Numbered from the stretch's first letter, positions 43,862 through 55,665 are shown. The stretch: DNA of 64,000 nt from Venturia oleaginea (GCA_013176395.1 JABMLP010000017.1:248001-312000); one strand, 5' to 3'. Notes: generated by a model from the letters alone, not told the origin. Numbers and translations: made by a program.

Positions 43862-44660
43862 CGGAGGCAGAGCCAGACGATACGATCGAAACTAGACTCG
43901 CGAGAGCGTCGGCCAGATGTACCTATAGAGATGGTCCCCAACGGAGGAATGCAACGGCAACGGCAACGGCCTCCATCTCTTTAGGGTTGATAAACGCCGA
44001 ACGATCGGACGGTTCACCAATAGTTCAACGGAACTATAAGATCGAAAGCGGTGAGCCCCATCGGAGGCAGAGCTAGACGATACGATCGAAACTAGACTCG
44101 CGAGGGCGTCGGCCAGATGTACCTATAGAGATGGTCCCCAACGGAGGAATGCAACGGCAACGGCAACGGCCTCCATCTCTTTAGGGTTGATAAACGCCGA
44201 ACGATCGGACGGTTCACCAATAGTTCAACGGAACTGTAAGATCGAAAGCGGTGAGCCTCATCGGAGGCAGAGCTAGACGATACGATCGAAACTAGACTCG
44301 AGAGAGGGCGTCGGCCGGATGTACCTATAGAGATGGTCCCCAACGGAGGAATGCAACGGCAACGGCAACGGCCTCCATCTCTTTAGGGTTGATAAACGCC
44401 GAACGATCGGACGGTTCACCAATAGTTCAGCGGAACTGAGATCGAAAAAGGTGAGCCCCATCGGAGGCAGCTAGACGATACGATCGAAAACTAGACTCGA
44501 GAGAGGGCGTCGGCCGGATATGCCTATAGAGATGGTCCCCAACGGAGGAATGCAACGGCAACGGCAACGGCCTCCATCTCTTTAGGGTTAATAAAGGCCG
44601 AACGATCGGACGGTTCAACAATAGTTCAGCGGAACTGTGAGATCGAAAGCGGTGAGCCCC
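43862..44660 (-). repeat. 200-base tandem repeat derived from the RNase H coding region
   Basis: Four direct copies with a period of 200 bases (the landmark GAGATGGTCCCCAACGGAGG recurs at about 43928, 44128, 44329 and 44529). Each copy is a composite of two pieces of the neighbouring reverse transcriptase/RNase H gene: the NPKEMEAVAVAFLRWGPS segment and the ALSRVQFDRI segment. The original is at about 44660-44960. The array lies between the RNase H end and the recombinase. Confidence 0.85.
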
Positions 44661-46190
44661 ATTGGGGGCAGAGCCAGGCGATACGATCAAACTGGACTCG
44701 AGAGAGGGCATCGGCCAGGCCGTTAGCCGTAGATGGAAGCCAGCGGGCTTCGATAACAATATCGCAGGCAGCGGCCTGAGTAACAATAGTGCGGAGATGG
44801 GTGTTGCTCTCACCACGAACAGCCTCCTTCGTCAACCCGGCCACGGCCGTAGAGTTGTCACAGTGGATAACGACCCGATTATGTGCCCAGAGAGACGGTC
44901 CCCAACGGAGGAATGCGACGGCAACAGCCTCCATCTCCTTAGGGTTGATAAACGCCGAACGATTGGACGGTTCAGCAATAAAAGCATGCTCGATTGCGAT
45001 ACTATTGGTGTAATCCCCCCAAGAGACATCGGTCTCAGAGGACTCGAAAAAGAAGCCGCCGAGGCTTTGTTGTCCGGAGGCATCAGTGAAAAGGTGGAAA
45101 CAACGGCGCTTTCGATAATCGAAGAAGTAGACCCCGTTGGTTAGCTCGAGCGCACGGAGCCACCAGAGAAGGTCGTCTCGTACACCGCTAGTCAGGGCTC
45201 GGCGAAAGTGCCGATTGACTTCTCCGTATGCTCCGCTCAGGTAGTCCCAGATCGATCGAGTGTAAACCCGGCCAAGGCGGATGACGGCACTGGCCCAACT
45301 GAGCCGCCCGGCGAGGGACTTCGTATCCCGGAGCCGCGGCCTTGTCTCGGAGAGGTGATCACGGATAGCCTGGATCAAAGAATCTCTCTTCTCGTCGGAG
45401 AGACGCAGTTCCAAGCGTACCGTATCAACCAGAAGACCTAATATCTCGACGGCCGTGCCGACCACGTCTTTGGCATCCTTGCGAGGAATCCCAAGTCGAT
45501 CGGTGGTCTTGATCCAGAGTTCCGAAACGCGGTCCGAAATTTCTTGAGACGTACACACAAACATAAAATCATCAAGGTAGTGCTCGATCGCGGTAGGGAT
45601 ACTGCGCGTGCCGGCCTGCTCGTCGAGAGCCCAATGGAGACCTTCCGCAAAGAGATTGAAGATAAATGGCGCAGTCCTGAGACCGAAAGGGAGGCAGAGT
45701 TCTTGATAATTGACGCCGTTTAGGCAAAACCCAAGATACCGGGACGAAATGAGATCCACAGGGATGTTGCGAAAAGCGTGCGCAATGTCGCGTTTCATTA
45801 GAAGACAGCCCCGGCCTGTACGAAGGACGTGCTGAACAATTCTGTCGACTCTGGTGTACTGTAGCTTGCCAAACACGCGTGGAATGGCGTCGTTGACTGA
45901 AGTTTGGGGCGGCCAAGAGAGGTCGTGGATCCGGCGTAAGGTTCCGTCTTGTTTTGGGACCATCCCAAGAGGAGCGATAAACAGGCCCGGGTCTGTAGAG
46001 ATAGCCAATCGGCCGGCGGCCAGCTCCTTCGCAACGTAGCCCGTAGCTTCGGCTACGGTCGCCTCGTCGGAGAAGTAGTTGTTCGAAACGCCGCGTACGC
46101 GAATCGTATGAGGCTCGCGGATCCCGATGGAGGCGCCGTACGTGAGTCCGTACTGTTATCCGGCTCAGTCGCCCCCGGACGACTGGTGCC
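44626..46190 (-). pseudogene. DIRS-type reverse transcriptase-RNase H
   Basis: Reverse transcriptase of the DIRS group: GMVPKQDGTLRRIHDLSWP, LMKRDIAHAFRNIPV, LPFGLRTAPFIFN and the active site HYLDDFMFV. RNase H follows with LFTDASGQQ, the EMEAVAV glutamate, HCDNSTAV and the end ADALSR. The frame is open from about 46190 (VSNNYFSDEATVAEATG) to 44626. A gag-like charged segment (RMDREKEERDLQMQVKREEA) lies just upstream, apparently one frame off, and the N-terminal gag is missing. I class it as broken for that reason, though the RT-RNase H itself looks intact. Confidence 0.85.
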
Positions 46191-46440
46191 ATGCGGTAGT
46201 TCTAGTAAAGAGCCCTCCCTAATTTTTGCAAGGCGCGCCGCCGCTTCTTCGCGTTTGACCTGCATCTGGAGGTCGCGCTCCTCCTTTTCGCGGTCCATCC
46301 TTAGCCTGTGAGCCTCTACGGCGCGAGCCTCAGCGGCCTGGGCATTGTTGATCGCGACCGTGAAGATGACCTCTGGGTCTCGAAGACAATAGAGGGGGAT
46401 CGGGTACGAGAGGAGCGAGTAGAGTGACCCGGTGGTAGGG
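46053..46440 (-). pseudogene. DIRS gag C-terminal fragment
   Basis: Short frame rich in K, E and R, likely coiled coil (MDREKEERDLQMQVKREEAA), directly upstream of and overlapping the reverse transcriptase in another frame. It resembles the end of the gag of DIRS-like elements only in position and composition. Confidence 0.45.
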
Positions 46441-46860
46441 ATAAGTTGATAGGAACCGACGCGGTGATATCCTTCTTCGGAGGCATAAAGAAAGCGGTAT
46501 AACTATTTAAAATCGTTAGCAGGTCAGCTCTGTTAATAAGTACAGAGCCCTAGAGATGCCAAGGAGCTCTTTGGAAGGGATTTCTAATGCTGGTGCAATA
46601 TAACGATGCCCAAGACGTCGTCGAGGCCAGCGGTGTACTTGAAAAGTCTGTCGAGAAGCGGTGAACGGCTAAGCGCGGCGCGCGCAGCGGCGGGAAAGAC
46701 TCGTAGGACGATAAGGAGAATATCGGGATGAAGGACGAGTCCTACAACAACAATCTAGATACAAGACGAGCCGCAGAGGGCTCAGAAGTCGTGCGATATG
46801 CGAGATCGCCATGTTGTTGTTGTCGCTTGGTCGGACGAGGCCCTTGCTCCACCAGATAGA
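46441..46860. other. No recognisable gene
   Basis: Probably the decayed 5' part of the DIRS-like element. One minus-strand frame (46669-46869) has no family features. A CACTAGCAA at 46861 could be a CACTA-type terminus of the next element, but its partner was not found. Confidence 0.35.
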
Positions 46861-46922
46861 CACTAGCAATATTTCGAACTCAAAACCACAACTTTTTGAA
46901 CTCCACCACTACAAAGCGTTAT

Positions 46923-48282
46923 CTACAGCTCAATCTTCTTCTTGTATAAGTAATATGTCTCTCCGTAATGTGTAGCAAAGCCCCTAGGGTCAATTGACCA
47001 TTCCTCGTCATCCGCCAGTTGTGGCAACTCAATATTAATCTCCGGACCTATCTCTCTTAATGCCGCCATTGCAGCGCTCACATTGTCATCAATCTTAGCC
47101 CTCTTGGCCACTCTCTCTTTCGTAGATTCCGGCTTCATCTTAGCCAGAATCTTCTCTGTTTTCTCGTTATCTTTGACCCTGACTGATGGCATTCTATGGC
47201 GACTTGAAGAGCGAGGATTGTAAGGCGTGATAGGGTTGGCATTCTCGTAGTCATCATCACTAAATGTGTTATCCAATGTCCACTCAATATCGCTGCCAGA
47301 GACGTACCCAGATTGTGTATGGCGGCGAGTGGTTGCAGTCATACGAGCCTTCGGAGGGCGGCCTCTTTTTCGTGGTAATTCGGCGGCCTCATCATCACTA
47401 CGGTTGCTATCATTGCCATAGCTATTGCCGTAGCCTTTGTGAGGGGTCTCAGTAACCTCATTTTCGGCTTCAGTAGGTTCAGTTGTCGGGATAACGACTT
47501 CTTTGTGGTGAGATTGGGCTGAAGATTCCCTCTCTACAGCACGAATGGACTGGTTAGGTACTATTAGGGCTTCGGGTATACGAGGTACGTCCTGGTTGCC
47601 ACCACCAGGCATAGGAAACTGGACGTTGTAGAGGATGCTATGGAGCCTGCCCTTAATGTTTGTCGAGGTGTTGCTGGTATAGGGGAAGACCTTGCCGCCG
47701 AGGTGTCACGATCTCGATTTCGACCGCCATAGCCTCGCATATCGTCAATCTTGATTTGTACGGCGTTAACTACTGGCCAGTCATCTTCGCAGCATTCAAA
47801 GGCAGGGAAGGTCTCGTAGACCGTGTCGATAATCGCGTTCTTATTGCGACGAGGTTGGTGTTTCCAAGTCACTGGAATCTTCCGTTGCTGACTACCGATT
47901 ATTAGTACATTCTTAATTATTGTGTGGTAGAGAGAGCCTACTTGTTCCTCTCAATCCACTCATATAAAGCCTTGCCTTGGATGACTCCTTTCAACTGATC
48001 AGACATTGCCTTGTAGGAATCTAAGAGCTCCTGGGCCCTTGGATCCCTACTCTATTGGATGATAGCGATGAAGGCATCGCTAATATTGGCGAGTTTGGTA
48101 ATAGAAAAATGTGGTGGCAACGCAAGTTCGCCCTGAGGTTCAGGCATATTGAGTGATGGATTGAAAGATGATAGCGATATATCGATTTTTGAGGTAAGTG
48201 TGCATACAATAACCTCGGATCCGGCAATATACTGAAAAACTCTGCAGTCACTCCACTTAATAGATGAATCGCTAATCTCCAT
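46923..48282 (-). pseudogene. AT-hook protein divergent from tnp2 transposase
   Basis: Start MEISDSSIKWSDCRVFQ at 48282. Exon 1 has one TAG (about 48057, after FIAIIQ). An intron with donor GTAGGC is near 47942, and exon 2 begins IPVTWKHQPRRNKNAI. A one-base shift near 47640 joins it to a frame reading MPGGGNQDVPRIPEAL. That frame has an AT-hook (RKRGRPPKARM, about 47370) and ends YYLYKKKIEL at 46923. No enzyme domain recognised. Only 80 bases separate its start from the transposase start on the other strand, so I infer that both belong to one DNA transposon with a shared promoter. Proteins of this kind may assist transposition, but that is not shown by sequence. Confidence 0.55.
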
Positions 48283-48362
48283 AGAATTTTGAGGCTAGAT
48301 CTTCCCTCTCTCTCAAGAGACTTTGGCGATTTCAAGCCTATTACTCTCCAGATCTTTCAGCG
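48283..48362. promoter_or_regulatory. Probable bidirectional promoter of the tnp2 element
   Basis: 80 bases between the divergent starts of the AT-hook gene and the transposase. No specific motif identified. Confidence 0.4.
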
Positions 48363-51282
48363 ATGCCAAATAAAACACGTTCAACGCGATGCAGCTTCTG
48401 TATAGACCTTACTGGCCGTGTGCATTACGTCTCATACGATACCCGGGCGGCTCATTACAGGGATTGGATTCTACGCAGTAACCTTCGAAACGAAAACACC
48501 AGTTCCACACCAATCACTCATCGCCACGCTATACAGGACCACGAGTCTCTTTCTGACGAGGCTAGGAGCGTTGCGAGTGCTCAAATTGAGAGCGATATCG
48601 ATATTCTGGTAGGCCTTGATGACCTTGAGCCCAATTTCGAGGAGTTTACCGAAAATGAGGTCGATTTTGAGCTAGGTATCTTTATTACCATCTCCTACCT
48701 TTCCACTAGATGGACCATATTCAGTGGATATTGGTGACGATGCGGGAAACTATGGCTCCTCCGGTAGACAGCCTACCCCCCATTTCACACCAAAATGACC
48801 CCTGTCAGCGTCTATCTACAAAAAAAGACTTACCTCCCACGTCAATATAATCCGACTAACATCTTTTTAGTTAGAGAAGCCGCCAAGCAACAGCTCAAAT
48901 TCATTGAACTTGCAGAGTGGATTGATCAGTCAATTGGTCGCACTCAATACGACGATTTACGCCGTATTATCAAGAAGAACTATGAGATCCAACTGCCAGA
49001 ACTTCGCCGAAGAAGTCGCCAATTAACGAGACTGACTGGTATCAAGAGCCGGCTTATCGACTGCTGTATCAATAGTTGTATGGCTTATACGGGCAAGCAT
49101 TCGAAGGCAATAGAATGTACATATTGTGGTCACAAACGTTGGCATTCTAGGCGTCCCTCGGTTGAGAACCATGCAGATTCATCTGAATTGGACTTATCCT
49201 CGTCGTCAGATTCGAGCGATTCAAGTAATTCTAACGGCGATGAACCTAAGTTACGCATTCCATTCCGTACATATATGTATATTCCACTTGGCCCTCGCTT
49301 ACAGTACCAGTATCGGTCTGCTAGACGTGCATTCACTCTCAGATCTCACCATTATCGCTATTGGCGCCGCCGAAACCCTCATACAGATATCGATGACTGG
49401 TGGGCTGCTCAAAGATACCGAGATCTTCGCCGCCAGGGCTTCTTTCGAGAGCCTACTAATATCGCCCTGGCATTACACTATGACGGAGTTCAAGCAGTAA
49501 GGCAGGGCTCTCAATCTACTGCACCAGTTATCCTCATCAACTACAACCTCCCACCTTCTATTAGGTATCGCCGCGATAATATCCTTTTATCACACATCAT
49601 TCCGGGCCCCAATGAGCCTAAAGATCTCGATTCTTTCCTCCATCCACTGGTAACTGAAATGCAGGAGCTAGATACCGGTATCAAGGCCTATAATGCAGAG
49701 AAGAAGCAACCATTGACGCTCAAAGCGTGGATTGTAGTAGTCGGAGGTAAGTCACTTTTTCAATATACGGTCATTTGGTTACCTCGATCTACATCAGTCC
49801 CTACCCTCATCACGGCATTAATTAGCCACGTCGACGTGAATTTCTGCGGCTGTGAATACATAAGGGAATGTTGGATGATACCACAATTTCAGTTAGCCGC
49901 AAAGTGGATATCGGTTGCATACAGCCGTCGAAATCATGTACCCTTCTTTTGATTTCAAAGCAATCACATCTGTATTGGTACCTCGCGGTTCCCAGCTTAA
50001 TTGAAAGGACATGCAATTCTAAACCTTATCTTTTCACTGTGTACTATTCAAGAGGGAAAAGACTACCTTGAATTCGACCTATACAACCTCTTTTTTTTTC
50101 CCTTTCTATATAGCATGCTAATACAACATATCCTAGGCAATGGCCCTGCAATTGCAGACCTTATTGGTATGAAAAAGCCAGGCAATGCGAAGGTTCCCTG
50201 CCGTTTTTGTCGGATCAAGGCCCAAAAAGGAGTTGGTAACCACCATTATATCCCTCAAACGGCACAGCATCTAGGTGGTATTCTCCCAATGCGGACAGAC
50301 CTCCGCAAAGAGATCCGATTATGCTGTACAATCGGTAATGATGAGATGGACAAACGTGGTAAGTTAACTTAGGCTTGAAAGGAATTCTCTCCTACGGTAG
50401 ACCATCAATCAATCGATTATAACGCGGAATAACGTTGTTCCAAGTGTAATATGGCTGTTTCAACTAATTAGAGAGAGTGATTGATGGTCTACCGTAGGAG
50501 AGACTTCTCACTACCCCCCTTAGAATCTAACTTTTTAAACGTTAGGTATTAAGAGATCCACCATTCTATTACACCTACGTTCGCTACACTTCCCTGACAG
50601 CTTCTCAATTGATATGATGCATTGCGGACTATTGAACATCATGAAAGGGCTATTCAAAACCTGGGATGGTACCAAATTGAACGCCGATATATCTAACAAA
50701 ACCGGCGATCCAGGGCCTTATTTGATTACCATGAAGGCGCAAAAGAAACTCGACAAACAGCTTCAATTCTCCCGCAAAAACATGCCTCAAAGGCTAACTT
50801 CCTGTCCAACCAAGTATGCACACTTCCGTTCGTTCAAATCGGCTTAATGGCAAGACTTTTTAGAGACATATGGCGTCTCCCTTATGCACGGCTACCTCCC
50901 ACCAGAAGCTCACGCAAATCTCTGCATTTTAAACGAGATCTGGGTTACTTCCACCAAAGAATCGATTACCACTGAGGATATTGAGCTGGTACGACTAAAA
51001 TGTCGTCAGTTTTTGACCACTTATCAGCAGATCTACTACCAGGGCCTCAAAAATCGGATTCAGGCTTGTACAGTCAACCATCATTGGCTATTACACCTCG
51101 CAGATGGACTCAAAATCAACGGCCCTGCAAGATAATGGTGGTCCTATCCTTTGGAACGTTGTTGCCACGAGGTTAAGGTCCATGCGAGATCCAAATCCGA
51201 GATTGGCAAGTCAATTGCGAATGGCTTATTACGAGATGAACAAATCAGTCATCTTTCGGAGAACGAATCTACCTTGCAGGCT
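48363..51282 (+). pseudogene. tnp2/Plavaka-like (CMC superfamily) transposase, decayed
   Basis: Pieces of one transposase in order. The N-terminus has a CxxC start (RCSFCIDLTGRVHYVS). The main frame 48795-49952 has the Cys motif CINSCMAYTGKHSKAIEC and NYNLPPSIRYRRDNILLSHI, then IIPGPNEPKDLDSFLHPL, which is the best family signature. Then KVPCRFCRIKA (about 50195) and DMMHCGLLNIMKGLF (about 50615), followed by HHWLLHLADGLKINGPAR. The last visible segment is WSYPLERCCHEVK (about 51150). Stops and shifts lie near 48795, 49950, 50845 (SA stop WQDF) and 51133 (PAR stop WWSY). A MITE is inserted at 50387-50502. The C-terminus runs directly into a gypsy pol frame at about 51283. Confidence 0.75.
50387..50502. 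mobile_element. Small MITE, 116 bases
   Basis: Near-perfect 25-base terminal inverted repeats, CTCTCCTACGGTAGACCATC at the left and GATGGTCTACCGTAGGAGAG at the right. The interior is A+T-rich and non-coding. It lies within the transposase remnant. No clear target duplication. Confidence 0.75.
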
Positions 51283-54200
51283 GAAAAGGCGCGGCCAGTA
51301 AGCGCAGCATCATACACTGCTTTAGTCAGAAGAATCAAGAGACTAGACAAGCACGACATGCCGATAAAAGTATTCGCAGCGTCCTTACGAGATATCGAGA
51401 AAGCACTTCAGGTGAAACCGGTAGTCAATCCGAAAGACTACTTACCTGAACACTGCTTCCGCTACCTCGACGTGTTTGACCCCAAAAAGGCTAGCTCCCA
51501 GCCTCCGTACCGACCGGGTATCGACTACGAGATTCCATTGGAAAAGGATGGCAATGGTAGAGAGAAAGAAGTACCATGGGGACCGTTGTACAGCATTTCA
51601 CGAGACGAATTGCTAGTCCTAAGAAAACTTCTCATGGATCATCTTGATAAAGGATGGATCAGGGTTAGCAAGAGTCCCGCTGGCGCTCCGGTACTTTTCG
51701 CACGCAAGCCTGGAGGAGGGTTTCGATTTTGCGTCGATTACCGGGGACTTAACGCGATTACGAAGAAAGACAGGTATCCGCTACCCCTGATACGAGAGAC
51801 CCTGAACGCGATCTATTCGGCAAGATGGCTAACCAAACTCGATGTGAGCGCGGCTTTTCACAGGATTCGAGTCGCGAAGGACGAAGAATGGAAAACGGCT
51901 TTCCGTACACGGTACGGGTTGTTTGAGTAGCTAGTTACTCCTTTCGGCCTTACGGGAGCACCTGCGACGTTTCAGCGATACATCAACTGGGTCTTGAGGT
52001 CCTACCTGGACGACTTCTGTACCGCTTACATGGACGATGTCCTAGTGTTTTCAAGCGGGACTTTAGAAGATCATCGGCGAAAAGTAGCACAGGTTCTGCA
52101 TTCCCTAAGTGAAGCCGGATTGACCTTGGACATCACGAAATGCGATTTTGAAGTTAAAAAGGTCAAATACCTTGGCTACATTTTGGAAGTAGGCAAGGGT
52201 ATTAGTATGGATCCAGAAAAAGTTCGAGCGATCTCCGAATGGGCACCACCGACCACTGTGAAAGGTGTGAGAGACTTCCTTGGGTTTGCCAATTACTACC
52301 GACGTTTCATCAAGGACTACTCGACATTAGCTATCCCCCTCACCGGCTGACAAGGAAGGGATGCAAGTTTGAATGGGGCGAGGTTTGTCAAAACGCGTTT
52401 CAAACGCTCAAGGACCGTTTTATCTCCGACCCGGTGTTACTCCACTTCGAACCAGATCGAGATACAATTGTTGAGCCTGATGCCTCCAATTGGGTAGTCC
52501 GAGGGGCTCTATCACAGATCGACGATGAAGGAAATGCTCGACCAGTCGCTTACTTCTCAAGAAAGAACCTACCCGCGGAATGCAACTACGACATACACGA
52601 TAAAGAACTACTCGCAGTAGTACGTTGTATCCAGGAGTGGGACGCGGAGCTTAGGAGCCTTAGCGGTCCATTCAAAGTTCTAACGGATCACAAGAACTTG
52701 GAATCTTTCATGACAGCAAAGAAGTTGAATGAAAGACAGATACGATGGATGGAACTGCTATCTCAACACAATTTTACCTTCAACTATCGCCCGGGCTCGC
52801 AAGCGGTAGTACCCGATACACTCTCGCGTAGGGACCAAGATATGCCCAGCGGCACTCAAGACGATCGAATCAAGGAGAGGATACAAGTCCTCCTCCCTCC
52901 AAAGCTCTGGGCAAAACCGGTGCGGGTAATACAAACGACAGAGGAGAACAAGATAGTAGAAAGTGATGGACACGAATACAGAGAGGAAAACGAAACCGAA
53001 GAGGAGGATTCTGAAGAAGCTAGAGTCGAGAGTGATACGCAAGATATAGGAGGAGAAAACACGGTCGATGAGGGGGCCGAAGAGGGCAATACGAACCCCT
53101 TCGAGAATGATGAGTTAAGAGCATTATGGCTGCAAGCTGTTCAAGCCGACCGAGCGTTTAGCACCCTACGCTCCGAAGTTGCACAAAGGAAAGGACGATT
53201 CTCCCCAGAATTGAAGGTCCAGGCTTCAATTTCTGAATGCGACCTCGGAGATGGATTGTTACAGTACCGCGAAAGGATTTGGATACCCGACCACGAACCA
53301 CTTAAGACGAAGCTCATCCAGGAAGTATACGACTCAGCAATTGCAGGACACCCGGGACGCGACGCAACCTTCGCTTTACTAGCACGGCGCTTTTTCTGGC
53401 CGGACCAGTCTAAAGAGGTGCGACAGTTCATCAAGAATCGCGGCATCTGTGGCAGTGCAAAAGTCTGGAGACAACGACGATGGGGTCTGCTTAAGCCCTT
53501 ACCTATCCCGGACCGAATCTGGAGCGAGATCTCTATCGACTTCATTACAGACCTGCCAGAAAGCCAAGAATGTACTACCCTTGAAGTTATCACCGACAGG
53601 CTTGGAAAAAGAGTTATGTACAATGCCGTCCCGGACGACGAAAGAGGTGCCAAAGCAACAGCAAACCGGTTTGTCAAAATTTTCTACCGGGCACACGATC
53701 TACCAAATGCGATTACTAGTGATCGAGGACAAGATTGGGTCAACGCCTTCTGGAAACGGGTATGCGAGCTTACAGGTATAGAGCGACGCCTCTCTACTGC
53801 GTACCATCCAGGAACCGATGGTGCTACAGAACGAGCAAATCAAGAACTGGAGCACTACATCCGATGCTTCGCGATGTACGCCCAAGATAACTGGATAGAC
53901 CTCTTACCATCCGCAGAGCTATGTGTAAACAACCGTCCTTCAGCATCAACCGGATTCAGCCCCTTTACGGGTGGGAGATAGAACCGATTCAAATACGACA
54001 ACCTATCGGACAAGCCCGGGATAACGTTAGCCCGATTTCAAAGGCTGAAAACCTAGTCACTAGACTACGAGAAGCTCAACAAATGGCACAAGCAGCGATG
54101 GCAACGGCCCAGCAGCGACAAGAGGACTCAACAAATCGGCACCGTTCACCAGCCTATCAATACAAAGTTGGCGACAAAGTCTGGCTCAACTTGAGTAACA

Positions 54201-54966
54201 TCAAATGGGTGGTTTTTCGTAAATGGAATCGCACTCGACGCCGACGGGGCGAAGTCCTTATTGCATCGTTTCCACAACATCCTACTTATAGGCTGTCTCT
54301 CCCTCTGTTCTGACATTCTCTTTCCTTCATCAAGTTCGTACCGTCGTCCTTGCGTCTCTCGTCATTTCTTCGTAGTGTTGCAATCGTGCACCCACCCACC
54401 ATCCCATGTATTTATCGCTTTACATAGACCTTTTCGCTGTGCTTGGATTTCTAGCCGTATAGGGGTTCTGTAGGCATTTGTATGGCCATAGCGCTTACAA
54501 GGCCTACAGAAACCCTATATGGCAAGAAGCTTCGCCAAAAGCCCGCCAATCGCTTGAAATTGAACTCAATTTCAAGCCACATATTACCGATATGACTGTG
54601 TACGAAAACGGATAGGCCAACAAAGAAGTTTGGTTGGGTGTATGGAAAATATACCGTCATAGAAGTGATCAGCTCTCATTCATACCGTCTCGATACCCCA
54701 AGACGGATCCATAACGTCTTCCATACCTCGCTACTCAGACCGGCCAACAACGATCCATTACCGTCACAGGTTCAGCGCAGTCCCGAACCAGGAGCTATTG
54801 TAGTTAACGGATAAGACAAGTTCTTTGAAGAGGTTCTCGCAGCGCGGACCCGGCACGGACAACGCCAAGCACTGGTACAATGGAAGGGTTGGACAATGCC
54901 TACATGGGAACCATTGGATGCAGTGGCTGAGACAATGGCTTTAGATCGATTTGAAACACAATACGG
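51283..54966 (+). pseudogene. Ty3/gypsy pol, element 3 (gag missing)
   Basis: Begins in a linker (AEKARPVSAASYTALVRRIK) joined in frame to the transposase remnant. Reverse transcriptase: FCVDYRGLNAITKKDRYPLP, TAYMDDVLVF. TAG at 51928 (LFE stop LVTPFG; TGG in relatives). A frameshift is near 52345. RNase H is partly altered (VEPDASNWVVRGALSQ). Integrase: GRDATFALLARRFFWP, the zinc region lacking one cysteine (NRGICGSAKV), core LSIDFITDL-like, ITSDRGQDW and GATERANQEL. A frameshift is near 53970. After a 400-base insertion (about 54206-54610), the C-terminal part resumes (SSHSYRLDTPRRIHNVFHTS) and ends in a chromodomain (RQALVQWKGWTMPTWEPLD). No gag or 5' LTR is attached. Confidence 0.85.
54206..54610. 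other. Insertion within gypsy element 3
   Basis: About 400 bases that interrupt the integrase C-terminal part between NLSNIKW and RPTKKFGW. It contains an inverted repeat around 54452-54524 (CCGTATAGGGGTTCTGTAGG pairing with CCTACAGAAACCCTATATGG), able to form a hairpin of about 20 pairs. No coding region recognised. Confidence 0.5.
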
Positions 54967-54975
54967 TGATATCGC

Positions 54976-55665
54976 TGTGACGGGTTAAGATCATGCCAGG
55001 ATACCAGGGAAAACCACCCAAATGTGAAATACAATCTAGCTAAAGAGAAAAAGATAGATAAACGATTGCAAACTCCTCTTGAAGGAGATGCCAAGCCATT
55101 CCCAAGCTTGCTCTAGAATTATTCCGAGGCTTGACAGCTAGGTCCTCAAGCGCTATAGAGAGATAGGCAAAGCCTAGATAAAGGCCCAAGGGTCTTGTTA
55201 CGCAGAGGCTATGGCTCAAGTAATATAGCTGGAATTGGCTATTCCGTACAGTGAGGTTCAAGTAATCCTGGGGCGACAATATCGTATCAAACAAGTGTAG
55301 CGAAGTTTGTGAGATATAAGAGTCGTGAATTGTGCTAAGTAACTAAAGCAATAGCGAAGTAACTATGAGAGTGAAGATACGAGATACTGAGGGAGCAGTG
55401 TCTCGTCCTTTATATAGAGATCCCATCTCTATGAAAATCCTCCGTTCATTATGATCATCCCGATCATGATGAACAGCCTGAGCGGAATGAACACAAACGT
55501 TCATTCTGCTTACCTTGCCAAGAATGATCAACCACGTGATCCTTCAACCCCGTGTAACAATCATCCAATCATAAGAAGACATGATGGTATGCACTTAGGA
55601 ATCCAAATGCATACGAATGCATCAAATATAATCCTGTACACGCTCACGTGACAGTATCCGTAACA
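54976..55665 (-). mobile_element. LTR (family B), most complete copy
   Basis: 690 bases on the minus strand from TGTTACGGATACTGTCACGTG (55665) to CCCGTCACA (54976), with TG...CA ends. Fragments of the same family occur at 6235-6690, 8772-9366 and 41103-41517. The flanks ATCGC and GGTCT do not match, so it is either an old solo LTR or part of a rearranged element. It abuts the end of the plus-strand pol of element 3 in reverse orientation. Confidence 0.75.

Noticed and set aside
44092..44816. Repetitive minus-strand frames of 62-129 residues
   Set aside because: They are off-frame readings of the 200-base RNase H-derived repeats.
46861..46870. CACTAGCAA as the terminal repeat of a CACTA element
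   Set aside because: No inverse partner with matching sequence was found at the other side, so it may be chance.
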